From an uncultured Bacteroidales bacterium (GTDB lineage Bacteria; Bacteroidota; Bacteroidia; Bacteroidales; UBA932), in assembly GCA_900316675.1 (NCBI GenBank), contig ONDR01000009.1:1-64000 (forward strand): DNA of 64,000 nt, written 5' to 3'. Both the position numbers and the translations under genes were made by a program. How positions within the stretch are numbered: position 1 is the stretch's first letter; every line of letters starts with the position of its first letter. The notes under the pieces were generated by a model, which was given only the letters and a program-made list of their open reading frames with translations, had not been told where the DNA came from and did no database searches. This document shows, piece by piece, positions 47,285 through 56,439 of the stretch.

Positions 47285-48723
47285 TACTTAAACTTTGTTA
47301 CTACGTCTACAAGGTGCTTTACAAACTTTTCGTTAGAGGCAAGATCCAGCTTTTCTCCGGGGGCATGTACGAAGCGAAGCGTAGGACCGAAGGAAATCAT
47401 ATCCAAGCCGGGGAATTTCTCCAGGAACAGACCGCACTCCAGACCTGCATGGATGGCTTTGACCTTAGGCTCATATCCAAAGATGGATTTGTAGCTGTCG
47501 AAGCTCAGTTTCAGTATCTTGGAATTCATGTCCGGCTTCCAGCCAGGATAGGGATCAGAGCGTTTTGTCTTGGCTCCGGCAAGGCGGAAACATGCCTCTA
47601 CCTTATCTGCAATAAGGTTTTTGGCAGAATCTACGCTACTGCGCTGGCTGGTGCAGATTTCTATCTTGCCAGGGGCCTTCATCTTAACCGATGCCAGGTT
47701 GTTGGATGTCTCTACAAGGCCGGGAATATCCTGACTCATAGCAAGTACGCCGTGGTGAACGGCAACCATTGAGGCAATAAGCTTCTTGGCTACAGCCGTT
47801 TCAATTGCAAATCTTGTATCGATTCCTTTATATGCTTCGATGCTGCCGGTAACCGCAGGGTCACTGACTGCAAATTCTGCCTTAAGCTCTTTTATAAACT
47901 TATTGTACCTTTCTTCAAGGCCTTTTTTCTGCAAAGGAGAAACTGCAATAACGGCCTCGGTTTCCCTTGCGATGGCGTTATGCTTGTTGCCGCCATCAAT
48001 CTTTACAAGCTGGAAGTTGGTCTTCTGTCCCTCCTCATAAAGGAAGCGGGCCATCTGCTGAACGGTATTGCAACGCTCTTTGTTGATGTCGTCGCCGCTA
48101 TGGCCGCCCTGGGCGCCGAAGATACGCAGCTTCAGCGTCTTGTAACTGGTTTTAACTGCTTCTTTCTTATACTTGAACTCTACCATTGTATTTACGCCGC
48201 CGGCGCAGCCTACGAACAGCTCACCCTCGTCCTCAGAATCAAGGTTGATAAGGGTTTTACCGGAAAAGAAGCCGCTTTCCAAGGCCATAGCTCCGTCCAT
48301 GCCGGTTTCCTCTGATATGGTAAACAGACACTCCAGCGGTCCGGTGGGAAGATCGCTCTCCAGCAGGGCCAGACAGGCGGCGATACCAATGCCGTCGTCG
48401 GCGCCAAGGGTGGTATCCTTGGCTATCATCCAACCGTCCTCAATAACATATTCTATGGGGTCTTTGGTAAAGTCGTGATTAGAGCCCGCATTCTTTTCGC
48501 AGACCATATCCTGATGGGCCTGAAGCACCAGTACGGGTACGTTCTCCTTGCCTTTTGCAGCTTTCTTGCTGATAAGGACATTGCCGGTGGCGTCCTTCTT
48601 TGCGGGAAGGCCCAGTTTGGCGGCAAAATCCATCAAATAATTGGTCATAGGCTCTTCGTGGCCTGATTCACGGGGTATTTTTGTAATCTCCTTAAAGATT
48701 TCCAAAACTCTTTTTGCGTCCAT
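47284..48723 (-). CDS. pepD: M20C aminoacyl-histidine dipeptidase (PepD)
   Basis: A cytosolic zinc dipeptidase of 479 residues, cleaving Xaa-His and other dipeptides. Metal-binding and catalytic parts are LQAHQDMVCEK, TTLGADDGIGIA, the ISEETGMDGA block with the catalytic Glu, and HAGLECG near the C-terminus. The lid domain occupies about residues 200-385. It follows dnaA with a short gap containing a hairpin and is coupled to rpe. Confidence 0.95.
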   Translation of the reverse strand: MDAKRVLEIFKEITKIPRESGHEEPMTNYLMDFAAKLGLPAKKDATGNVLISKKAAKGKENVPVLVLQAHQDMVCEKNAGSNHDFTKDPIEYVIEDGWMIAKDTTLGADDGIGIAACLALLESDLPTGPLECLFTISEETGMDGAMALESGFFSGKTLINLDSEDEGELFVGCAGGVNTMVEFKYKKEAVKTSYKTLKLRIFGAQGGHSGDDINKERCNTVQQMARFLYEEGQKTNFQLVKIDGGNKHNAIARETEAVIAVSPLQKKGLEERYNKFIKELKAEFAVSDPAVTGSIEAYKGIDTRFAIETAVAKKLIASMVAVHHGVLAMSQDIPGLVETSNNLASVKMKAPGKIEICTSQRSSVDSAKNLIADKVEACFRLAGAKTKRSDPYPGWKPDMNSKILKLSFDSYKSIFGYEPKVKAIHAGLECGLFLEKFPGLDMISFGPTLRFVHAPGEKLDLASNEKFVKHLVDVVTKFK

Positions 48724-48742
48724 ATTATGTACTTTTTAAACG

Positions 48743-48768
48743 AAAAAATCCCCGCCTACCTGACGGAG
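48743..48768 (-). terminator. Weak terminator overlapping the end of dnaA
   Basis: On the minus strand a 7-bp stem with G-U pairs (48768-48762 with 48756-48750) is followed by an A and six T residues. The dnaA stop codon lies in the loop and stem. It may reduce read-through from dnaA into pepD. Confidence 0.5.
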
Positions 48769-50174
48769 ACAAGGATTTTCTCTATATCATTAACATATTG
48801 CTTAAACTGCTTGTCAGTGGCTATAAGGTCCGCCACAGTTGAACAGGCGTGCATTACTGTTGCATGGTCTCGGCCTCCAAGTTCTTCGCCTATTGTAGAG
48901 AGCGAACAATTAATAAGAGTTCTGCTCATGTACATAGCAATTTGCCTTGCCTGAACTAACTGTCGCTTACGGGACTGCGAAAGCATGTCTTCACGGGTAA
49001 TTCCAAAATAGTCGCAAACTGTCTTCTGCACGGCATCCATTGTAATGGAATAGCTTTCCTCGCCCACAAGGTTGCCGGTCACTTCCCTGGCCAGTTCAAT
49101 GGAAATAGGCTTCTTTGAAAGGGTTGCATGTGCAACAAGAGAGATAAGTACGCCTTCCAGCTCCCTGAAGTTTGACTGAATCCTTGTTGCAAGCCAGTCA
49201 AGAACGGCATCGTCAATCTGTACACCCTCCCTGATTGCCCTGGATTTGAGCATCTGGAGCCTGGTTTCATAAGTAGGCTTGCGAAGCTGGGCGGAAAGGC
49301 CCCATTTCATCCTGGAGAGCAGGCGCTCCTCGAAGCCCTGAAGGTCTACCGGAGCACGGTCAGATGTGAAGATAAGCTGTTTTCCGTTTTCGTGCAGGTG
49401 GTTGAAGATGTTGAAGAGCGCATTCATTGTGCCCTGGCCGGCAAGATCCTGGATATCGTCAATAATAAGGACATCTATCTTCATGTAGAATGCCATGAAG
49501 TCAGTGAGCTTGTTGCGGATGCCGACAGCCTCCATATACTGGATCTTGAATTCGCTGCCTGTAACGTACAGTACGATGAGATCAGGATACTTCTCCTTTA
49601 TTGCCAGACCGATAGCCTGGGCAAGATGGGTCTTGCCAAGTCCCGGGCCGCCAAAAAGGAAGAGAGGGTTGAAGGATGTTGAACCGGGCGCATTGGCGAT
49701 GCTTTCACCTGCAGTGATTCCAAGTTTGTTGCATTCACCTTCTATAAGGTTGTCAAAACAATAGACAGGATTAAGCCTGGGGTTGATTTGAATGCGTTTG
49801 ATGCCGGGGAATACGAAGGCTCCGGGATTACCGTTTGTAGGATAAGTATTTACGGTAACCGCTTTGTTGACGGGAGCCGATGCTTCAGCAGCGGGGAATC
49901 TCATTGCCGGCTGACTGGTAACGGGACGGACCTGATAGAAAAGTTTTGCATCTGCGCCGATAACGCGGTGCATGGTTTTCTTTATAAGGTCAAGGTAGGT
50001 GTCTTCAAGGTACTCGCGGAAGAAGTTGGTAGGAACTTCTATTGTGAGATTATTGTCCTGGATTGACACCGGGCGCAGGGGTTTGAACCACATATCGAAC
50101 TTCTGAGGATCGATGATTTGCTCAATGATCCTCAGGCAGTTATCCCAAACGTCAATATGTCTGTTCTGATCCAT
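48756..50174 (-). CDS. dnaA: Chromosomal replication initiator DnaA
   Basis: DnaA unwinds the origin and loads the replicative helicase. Domain I (about 1-85) binds partner proteins; a short variable domain II follows. Domain III has Walker A GGPGLGKT (175-182) and Walker B VLIIDDIQD. Domain IV carries the DnaA-box-binding signature GGRDHATVMHA with the preceding SRKRQLVQARQIAMYMSR helix. At 472 residues it is full length. The 310-base space upstream has no clear DnaA boxes. Confidence 0.98.
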   Translation of the reverse strand: MDQNRHIDVWDNCLRIIEQIIDPQKFDMWFKPLRPVSIQDNNLTIEVPTNFFREYLEDTYLDLIKKTMHRVIGADAKLFYQVRPVTSQPAMRFPAAEASAPVNKAVTVNTYPTNGNPGAFVFPGIKRIQINPRLNPVYCFDNLIEGECNKLGITAGESIANAPGSTSFNPLFLFGGPGLGKTHLAQAIGLAIKEKYPDLIVLYVTGSEFKIQYMEAVGIRNKLTDFMAFYMKIDVLIIDDIQDLAGQGTMNALFNIFNHLHENGKQLIFTSDRAPVDLQGFEERLLSRMKWGLSAQLRKPTYETRLQMLKSRAIREGVQIDDAVLDWLATRIQSNFRELEGVLISLVAHATLSKKPISIELAREVTGNLVGEESYSITMDAVQKTVCDYFGITREDMLSQSRKRQLVQARQIAMYMSRTLINCSLSTIGEELGGRDHATVMHACSTVADLIATDKQFKQYVNDIEKILVSVR

Positions 50175-50484
50175 GCTTTTTACCAGTCAAAAAAATCACC
50201 AAGGGATCGTAAAACGTTTTCCTCGATGACATTGCAAATGTGGTTGAAAAATTTCTTAAAAAAAACAAAAAATGCTATTGCTTTTGAATTATATTTTTGT
50301 TTTATTAAAGTAAACGAAGCCTAAAATCGCTATTTATAGAATTTCTTGATTTACAGATACTTATAAGATTGAATTTCAATAAAAGCGCAATTTACGCGAT
50401 ATTCTTATTTGGATAGATTCTAAATTAGAGTCCTGATTGTAACCCCTTGATTTTGAAAGATGAAAATCGTTTTATAGGGGCTGA
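50175..50484. other. AT-rich spacer upstream of dnaA with a 3' hairpin
   Basis: This 310-base gap lies between the starts of dnaA and the end of the amidase gene. It is AT-rich. I searched by eye for TTATCCACA-like DnaA boxes and found none, so an origin here is not supported. An inverted repeat (50443-50447 with 50476-50480 and 50449-50454 with 50463-50468) directly follows the amidase stop and may end that transcript, though no T run follows. Confidence 0.5.
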
Positions 50485-51681
50485 TTATCGTACAATTTCG
50501 ACTGTATTTCCGTCTGTCTTAACAAGAAACGATTTCGGAAACGTTTTCTTGATTTTTTTGTGTTTTTCCCTGGCTTTTTTCAGATCTTTTTCCGTACCTA
50601 TAATATATTTGTAAAGCTTGCCGCTCTTAACTATGGTGGGCTTGTATCCCTTGAACTCGGAGTCGTTCGCCTTGAGAAGTTTTCCCACAGCCATGATCTG
50701 GGTTCCGTAAACTGTTCCCTGCTCCCCTGTCTTCTCTGCTTTTTCTACCTTTTCTGCCGCTTTTTCCTCTGCCTTTTGCTCCTGCGGGGCGGCTTTATCC
50801 TCTTCTTCCACCTTTTCTACCTTCTCCACCTTTTCCTTCTCCTTTACCGGCAAAGCGGTCTCAACGCCGTCGAAACGGGTTTTATAGGTCTTGAAGGCCC
50901 TGAAAATGGAGGCCGCAATCTTATCCTTGCCCTCGTCGGAATTAAAGACCTTAAAGTCAGACTCGTTGGACAAAAAACCGCATTCTATAAGTACGGAGGG
51001 CATGGATGTGACCCACAAAACCATGAAAGGATTCTGCCAAACGCCCTTATCCACTCCGATAGGGCCTTTCTTCATTTCCCGCTGCACATCCTCGGCAAAA
51101 GTCAGGCTCTGCTCCAGGTGCACGTTCTGCATCAGGCTGAAAACCATATTGGACATAGGATCGTTAGGGTCGAAACCAACCGGTTTGTCGTCCTCTGAAG
51201 AAAATACCTCATTTTCTCGCTGGCAGATGCGCTTGTTGTTTTCATAAAGGTCCCTGTTCTTATCCCTTGACTGGCCCAGACAGTGGATGGAAAAGCCGCG
51301 GGCTTCCTTTTTTGTATGTGCATCTATGTGGATGGAGATGAAAAGATCAGCATTCGCCGTGTTGGCGATCTCTCCCCTTTTGGCCAGACTTACATAATCG
51401 TCCGTGCCGCGGGTCAGGACTACCGACACTTCCGGATAGGAAGCGTTGATCAGGCGGCCCAGTTCCTTTGCGATGTAAAGAGTTATATCTTTCTCTTTCA
51501 GGGTTTTGCCGCTCTTGTTCTTGCGTGTGCAGCCGCCATCCTTGCCGCCGTGACCGGCGTCGATGCATACAGTATTCAATTTATGCGAGTCCGGCCCCTG
51601 GGCGTGGCAAACGGGCAGAAATGGCATCAGAGTTGCAAATAATACAACTGAGATTATGATTGATATTTGTGAATGTCTCAA
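50485..51681 (-). CDS. N-acetylmuramoyl-L-alanine amidase with SPOR-like C-terminus
   Basis: An exported cell-wall amidase (Amidase_3, zinc-dependent) of 398 residues that cuts the peptide from muramic acid during division. After a signal peptide (to about residue 27) the zinc ligands are in CIDAGHGGKDGG (His44), the SIHIDAH strand and LIECGFLSN with the catalytic Glu. A long K/E-rich spacer (about 275-325) leads to a C-terminal SPOR-like domain that may bind peptidoglycan. The only good start is a TTG at 51681, which gives a proper signal peptide; this is less certain than an ATG. Confidence 0.88.
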   Translation of the reverse strand: MRHSQISIIISVVLFATLMPFLPVCHAQGPDSHKLNTVCIDAGHGGKDGGCTRKNKSGKTLKEKDITLYIAKELGRLINASYPEVSVVLTRGTDDYVSLAKRGEIANTANADLFISIHIDAHTKKEARGFSIHCLGQSRDKNRDLYENNKRICQRENEVFSSEDDKPVGFDPNDPMSNMVFSLMQNVHLEQSLTFAEDVQREMKKGPIGVDKGVWQNPFMVLWVTSMPSVLIECGFLSNESDFKVFNSDEGKDKIAASIFRAFKTYKTRFDGVETALPVKEKEKVEKVEKVEEEDKAAPQEQKAEEKAAEKVEKAEKTGEQGTVYGTQIMAVGKLLKANDSEFKGYKPTIVKSGKLYKYIIGTEKDLKKAREKHKKIKKTFPKSFLVKTDGNTVEIVR

Positions 51682-51697
51682 AATGGTCTTATCTTTG
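51666..51697 (+). promoter_or_regulatory. Promoter of lptD
   Basis: TTTG at 51666-51669, 20 bases, TATCTTTG at 51690-51697. It overlaps the start of the divergent amidase gene, whose own -7 box TATATTTG may be at 51712-51705 on the minus strand. A start near 51703 rules out the in-frame ATG at 51673. Confidence 0.7.
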
Positions 51698-51738
51698 TAG
51701 GTTGCAAATATAACAATAAATACTGTAAATATAAATTA

Positions 51739-54522
51739 ATGTCCATAACAAAAAACATACTAGGCAAAGCTGGCAGCAGATTCAGATACGTGATTGCCGC
51801 AGCCATGCTCCTTTTTGTTATGGGACAGGCAGTATCATACGCCCAGAAGCCCAAAAAGGGCAAAAAAATCTTCACCCAGGCCGTAGAGTATAAAAAGGAC
51901 AGTGTAGTACTGTCAGATTCACTGCGCGCCATCAGAGACTCTTTGCACAGGGCGGATTCCCTCTTTAAGGCCGACTCTGCCGCAATGCAGAAGCACAGTT
52001 CCCTTGAATTCCCTGCTTTTTCTACCGCACGCGACTCTGTTGTGGATATTTTCTCTGACGGCCAGCGCAAGCGCCGCTATTACGGAGATGTGTCCGTCAC
52101 CTATGGAGACATGTCCCTGAAGGCAGAGTACATGGAATACGACATGAAGACGGGCATCGTCCATGCTACCGGAATCCTTGATACCCTGACCGGTGAATGG
52201 AAGGGTTTGCCGGAAATGACCCAGGGCAAGGATACTTATAAGATGGAAGAGCTGCGGTACAACTTCAATACCCGCAAAGCCAGGATCACCAATATGATTA
52301 CCCAACAGGACGAAGGCCTGCTGCAAGGTACCAGGATTAAGATGCTGGCAGACAAGTCCATCAGCATAAAAGGCGGCCAGTATACGGTCTGCGACCTTGA
52401 ACATCCGCATTACTACCTGCATATGACGTCGGCGAAGGTGCTTACCAAACCGACCAGAAAAACGGTATTCGGCCCGGCATGGCCGGTAATCGAGGATATT
52501 CCGCTGCCGATAGCAATCCCCTTCGGCTTCATACCAAAACGGCCTAACAGGGCTACGGGCTTGCTTATGCCTACCTTCGGAGAGGAAAGTTCCCGAGGCT
52601 TCTATCTAAGGGATTTCGGTATGTACTTCGTATTCGGAGACTATATCGATCTGTCCGTTACCGGAGACTACTATACCCTGGGTTCATGGGCTCTTGACAT
52701 AAATTCCAGATACAAAGTCAATTACAAGTTCAACGGTAACTTCTCCATACTGTATTCCAACGACCAGACCGGCCTTAAGGGTAGCACGGACTTCTTCCAG
52801 ACCAGGAACTTCTCCGTTAAATGGTCTCACAGCCAGGACAGTAAATTCATACCCGGAACAACCTTCAGCGCTTCCGTGAATTTCTCCAGCCCTTCCAGCA
52901 GCCGATATAATTCAAGGTCGGTGACAGAGGCTCTGCAGAACCAGGCATCGTCATCAGTATCCTTCTCTAAGAACTGGGGCGGCAAATACAACCTGTCAGT
53001 GAACATGCTGCACAGCCAGAACTCCAGGGATAGTTCGTATTCCTTCACCCTGCCTAATATAACCTTCTCTGTATCAAGATTCTATCCCTTCAAGAGAAAG
53101 GCCAGGGTAGGTAAAGAAAAATTCTATGAAAAGATAACTTTCGCATATAATACCACTCTGGTCAACAGGGTTTCCTTCAAGTCGTCGGAATTTATGAAAG
53201 ACGGCTTCCTGGACAAGTTCCAGAATGGTATGACGCATAAGTTTACCATCGGCCTGCCGTCATTCACATTGCTTAAGTACTTGAATTTCACGCCTAATGT
53301 CAATTATGGCATGAACTGGTACTTCAGGAAGAACGAGGCCGTCTACAACGAGGAAACAAACAAGGTAGAAACTGTTCAAGGCAAGCAGTTCGGGCATTTT
53401 GGCGCCACGCATGATTATTCTTTCTCGTTCGGAATGAGCACACGAATCTACGGTATGTTCAACTTCGGCAAGAATAAGAAGATTCAGGCTATCAGGCATG
53501 TCATATCACCGTCCATCAGCTTGTCGTTCAGTCCGGATAAAGCCACATCGTTCAACGGCTACAGGACCCTTCATTACACCGATGCATCCGGCAACGCGCA
53601 GGAGTATCAGTATAACATCTATTCCGGCCAGTTGAACTCCCCTCCCGGACGTGGAAAATCCGCCAACCTTGGTATAAGCATTGGTAATAACTTCGAGGCC
53701 AAGATCCGTGACCTGAGGGATACTACCGGCAAGGGTGTCAAGAAGATTAAACTGATTGATAACCTGAATATTACAACAGGTTTCAATCTTATGGCGGACT
53801 CACTAAAGATGAACCCTGTGGGCGTAAGTTTCTCTACCAACATTTTTGGCAAACTTGGACTTAACGGTAACTTGAACTTCGACCCGTATGCCATAGACTA
53901 CAAGGGCCGCAAGTATAACAGGTTCCAGATTTCCGAGCACGGAATCCTGCATCCGCTGCGCTTTACCGGCGCCAGCTTCTCTATGTCCTATTCACTGTCC
54001 GGTGACGGTACAGTCAAGGGTAACGATGGTTCGAAGGTGCAGAATCAGGGCGGCCCGGGCAGCAATGACGGCAACCAGTCGTCCGCAGACTATTACAGAA
54101 GAATTTACTATCATCCTTTGACCGGAGAATACATTCCCGGCGGTTGGCTTTACTATACCAACCCCAACGTGCCGTGGTCTGTTAACTTCAGTTATAACTT
54201 CTCCGTATCAAAGAGTTATCAGTATACAAACAACCAGCTTATTGTCAATAACAGATACACCCAGACGCTTAACATGAACGGAAACATCAAGGTTACGCCC
54301 AAGATGTCTATCAATGCGACGTCAGGTTTCGACCTTATGGCAGGAAAGATCACCACGTCGCAGGTATCTGCGTCCTATGACCTTCACTGCTTTAATATTT
54401 CCGTGTCATGGGTTCCGTTTGGAAAGTGGCAGAGCTGGAGTTTCAGGATTGCCGCAAACGCTTCTGCATTGGCAGACCTGCTAAGATACCGCAAGAGTAC
54501 CAGCTACTGGGATAAGATGTAA
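51739..54522 (+). CDS. lptD: LPS-assembly protein LptD, Bacteroidota type
   Basis: The outer membrane barrel that inserts lipopolysaccharide into the outer leaflet. After a signal sequence (about to residue 36) come a Ser/Asp/Leu-rich linker, then an OstA-like beta-jellyroll (YYGDVSVTYGDMSLKAEYMEYD), and a long C-terminal barrel (LptD domain) to the end at residue 927. An upstream frame from 51673 is ruled out by the promoter at 51666-51697. Its partner LptE is not in the window. kdsC (7816-8343) supplies KDO for the same LPS. Confidence 0.88.
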   Translation: MSITKNILGKAGSRFRYVIAAAMLLFVMGQAVSYAQKPKKGKKIFTQAVEYKKDSVVLSDSLRAIRDSLHRADSLFKADSAAMQKHSSLEFPAFSTARDSVVDIFSDGQRKRRYYGDVSVTYGDMSLKAEYMEYDMKTGIVHATGILDTLTGEWKGLPEMTQGKDTYKMEELRYNFNTRKARITNMITQQDEGLLQGTRIKMLADKSISIKGGQYTVCDLEHPHYYLHMTSAKVLTKPTRKTVFGPAWPVIEDIPLPIAIPFGFIPKRPNRATGLLMPTFGEESSRGFYLRDFGMYFVFGDYIDLSVTGDYYTLGSWALDINSRYKVNYKFNGNFSILYSNDQTGLKGSTDFFQTRNFSVKWSHSQDSKFIPGTTFSASVNFSSPSSSRYNSRSVTEALQNQASSSVSFSKNWGGKYNLSVNMLHSQNSRDSSYSFTLPNITFSVSRFYPFKRKARVGKEKFYEKITFAYNTTLVNRVSFKSSEFMKDGFLDKFQNGMTHKFTIGLPSFTLLKYLNFTPNVNYGMNWYFRKNEAVYNEETNKVETVQGKQFGHFGATHDYSFSFGMSTRIYGMFNFGKNKKIQAIRHVISPSISLSFSPDKATSFNGYRTLHYTDASGNAQEYQYNIYSGQLNSPPGRGKSANLGISIGNNFEAKIRDLRDTTGKGVKKIKLIDNLNITTGFNLMADSLKMNPVGVSFSTNIFGKLGLNGNLNFDPYAIDYKGRKYNRFQISEHGILHPLRFTGASFSMSYSLSGDGTVKGNDGSKVQNQGGPGSNDGNQSSADYYRRIYYHPLTGEYIPGGWLYYTNPNVPWSVNFSYNFSVSKSYQYTNNQLIVNNRYTQTLNMNGNIKVTPKMSINATSGFDLMAGKITTSQVSASYDLHCFNISVSWVPFGKWQSWSFRIAANASALADLLRYRKSTSYWDKM

Positions 54523-54530
54523 GAATCTTT

Positions 54531-54560
54531 TTGCGTATTTTGTTTTTCTTAGTATATTTG
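54531..54560 (+). promoter_or_regulatory. Promoter of rho
   Basis: TTTG at 54531-54534, 18 bases, TATATTTG at 54553-54560. A start near 54567 gives a leader of about 90 bases before the rho ATG, containing a short open frame. Confidence 0.68.
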
Positions 54561-54569
54561 CACATCGTT

Positions 54570-54680
54570 ATGGCTCCTTTCAGCATGATGCGCAGTCGCG
54601 CCAACACGGGGCCCTTCCGGTTTAAGATTATTAACAAATTTATTTCCAAATATTTATGCCTCATAGCCTATTTGAATTGA
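54570..54680 (+). CDS. Candidate 36-residue leader ORF upstream of rho
   Basis: An ATG only a few bases after the predicted transcript start opens a 36-codon frame that ends 25 bases inside rho, in another reading frame. The product is basic and hydrophobic at its end (it contains [12 protein letters not shown] and [12 protein letters not shown]). E. coli rho also has a leader (rhoL) used for autoregulation, but I see no sequence similarity. Ribosomes finishing this frame would terminate next to the rho start, which could couple or limit rho translation. It may equally be chance. Confidence 0.4.
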   Translation: MAPFSMMRSRANTGPFRFKIINKFISKYLCLIAYLN

Positions 54681-56425
54681 ATTCCATGTCAGAAGAGCAG
54701 CTTAAAGAGCTTGCAAAAGAACTTGGAATAAAGGTTACGAAGAAAATGACGGCTGAAACCCTTGGCTACGCCATATTGGACCAGGAAGCTCTTATCCAGA
54801 GCAAGCAGCCGGCCAACAATAATGCACCTAAAAAGAAAGGTCGTCCCCGCAAAGAGCAGAAGAGCGCAGAGAAGCCTGTAGAGAAAGCCGCAGAAAAGCC
54901 TGCAGCACAGGAAACACCCGCTCAGCCGCAGCCTCAGCAGCCTCAGGCTAATCAGCCCCAGGCACAGGAGGCAAAGCCCGCCAAGAATCGCAGGGGCCGC
55001 AAGAAAGGCGGAGAAGAAAAACCTGTAGAGCAGGCAGCAGCCCCGGCTCCGGCTCCTCAGCCTCAGGCCAACCAGACCCAGGCTCCGCAGGAAGAAAAGC
55101 AGGCCAAGAATCGCAGAGGACGCAAAAAAGCCGCCCAGGCCGCAGAGGCAGTCGCTCCCGTAGCTGCACCGGCAGAAACAGAAAAGCAGGAGCAGGCCGC
55201 TCAGCCTCAGGCCCAGGCCCCCAAGGCAGAGCAGCACAAGCAGCAGGAGCAGCCTCGCCAGGAACAGCCCAAGCCCGTTAAAATAGAGTTTGAAGGCACC
55301 GTAGAGGCCACCGGCGTTCTGGAAATCATGCCTGACGGCTATGGCTTCCTTCGTTCATCGGACTACAACTACCTTAATTCGCCGGACGATATTTACGTTT
55401 CACAGCAGCAGATCAAGCAGAATGCCCTCAAAACGGGTGATACTGTCACCGGAGAAATCCGTCCTCCGAAGGAGGGTGACAAATACTTCCCGCTGGTTCG
55501 CATCAAATATATCAATGGCCGCAGGCCTGAATTCATACGCGACCGTGTACCCTTCGACTTCCTGACTCCCCTTTTCCCGGACAAGAAGTTTAATTTGCTT
55601 GGCCATGGCCACGAGAAGGACGATTCCTGCCGAATTGTAGACATGTTTACTCCTATCGGCAAGGGACAGCGCGGACTTATCGTCGCTCAGCCTAAGACCG
55701 GTAAAACAATGCTGCTCAAGAGCATAGCTAATGCCATTGCAGACAATCACCCTGAGGTTTATGAGATTGTGCTCCTTATTGACGAGCGTCCTGAAGAGGT
55801 AACGGATATGAAGCGCAGCGTTAAGGCAGAGGTGGTTGCATCTACCTTCGATGAGCCGGCAGAGCGTCACGTAAAGGTTGCCAATATGGTGCTTGAAAAA
55901 GCGCGTCGCCTTGTAGAATGCGGTCACGATGTAGTTATACTCCTTGACTCCATTACCCGTCTTGCACGCGCCTACAACACTGTTCAGCCCGCCTCTGGTA
56001 AGGTTTTGACCGGTGGTGTCGATGCCAACGCGCTCCAGAAGCCTAAGCGTTTCTTTGGCGCTGCGCGTAATATAGAAGGTGGTGGTTCCCTCACCATTCT
56101 TGCCACAGCCCTTACAGAGACCGGTTCCAAGATGGACGACGTTATCTTTGAGGAATTCAAAGGCACTGGTAACATGGAGCTTCAGTTGGATCGTACTCTG
56201 TCTAACAGGCGTATCTTCCCTGCTGTTAATGTGGTTCTTTCAAGTACCCGCCGCGACGACCTTTTGTACAGCCCGGATCAGGCCAACCGTATTTGGATAC
56301 TCCGCAAGCTGCTTGCAGATATGAATCCTCTTGAGGCGATGAACTTCATGCTTGGTCTTATGGATACTTACAAGACCAATCAGGATCTCCTTGACAACAT
56401 GAGCAAGGTTAGTCCAAGAGACTAA
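54656..56425 (+). CDS. rho: Transcription termination factor Rho with disordered insert
   Basis: Rho is the hexameric RNA helicase that ends transcription. A short N-terminal helical domain (1-47) is followed by a disordered region (about 48-208) rich in Q, A, P and E with the basic motif KGRPRK at 61-66 and two copies of KNRRGRKK at 110-117 and 151-158. The RNA-binding OB domain (about 212-290) comes next, with the [10 protein letters not shown] block. Walker A is QPKTGKT (345-351); the Q and R loops follow. At 589 residues it is about 170 longer than E. coli Rho, as usual in Bacteroidota. Confidence 0.96.
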   Translation: MPHSLFELNSMSEEQLKELAKELGIKVTKKMTAETLGYAILDQEALIQSKQPANNNAPKKKGRPRKEQKSAEKPVEKAAEKPAAQETPAQPQPQQPQANQPQAQEAKPAKNRRGRKKGGEEKPVEQAAAPAPAPQPQANQTQAPQEEKQAKNRRGRKKAAQAAEAVAPVAAPAETEKQEQAAQPQAQAPKAEQHKQQEQPRQEQPKPVKIEFEGTVEATGVLEIMPDGYGFLRSSDYNYLNSPDDIYVSQQQIKQNALKTGDTVTGEIRPPKEGDKYFPLVRIKYINGRRPEFIRDRVPFDFLTPLFPDKKFNLLGHGHEKDDSCRIVDMFTPIGKGQRGLIVAQPKTGKTMLLKSIANAIADNHPEVYEIVLLIDERPEEVTDMKRSVKAEVVASTFDEPAERHVKVANMVLEKARRLVECGHDVVILLDSITRLARAYNTVQPASGKVLTGGVDANALQKPKRFFGAARNIEGGGSLTILATALTETGSKMDDVIFEEFKGTGNMELQLDRTLSNRRIFPAVNVVLSSTRRDDLLYSPDQANRIWILRKLLADMNPLEAMNFMLGLMDTYKTNQDLLDNMSKVSPRD

Positions 56426-56439
56426 ATAACCATACGCAA

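Noticed and set aside
50175-50484. Chromosome origin next to dnaA
   Set aside because: AT-rich, but without recognisable DnaA boxes or unwinding repeats.
54948-55237. Leu/Cys-rich minus-strand frames opposite rho
   Set aside because: They are the complement of the Q/A/P-rich low-complexity region of rho and not independent genes.
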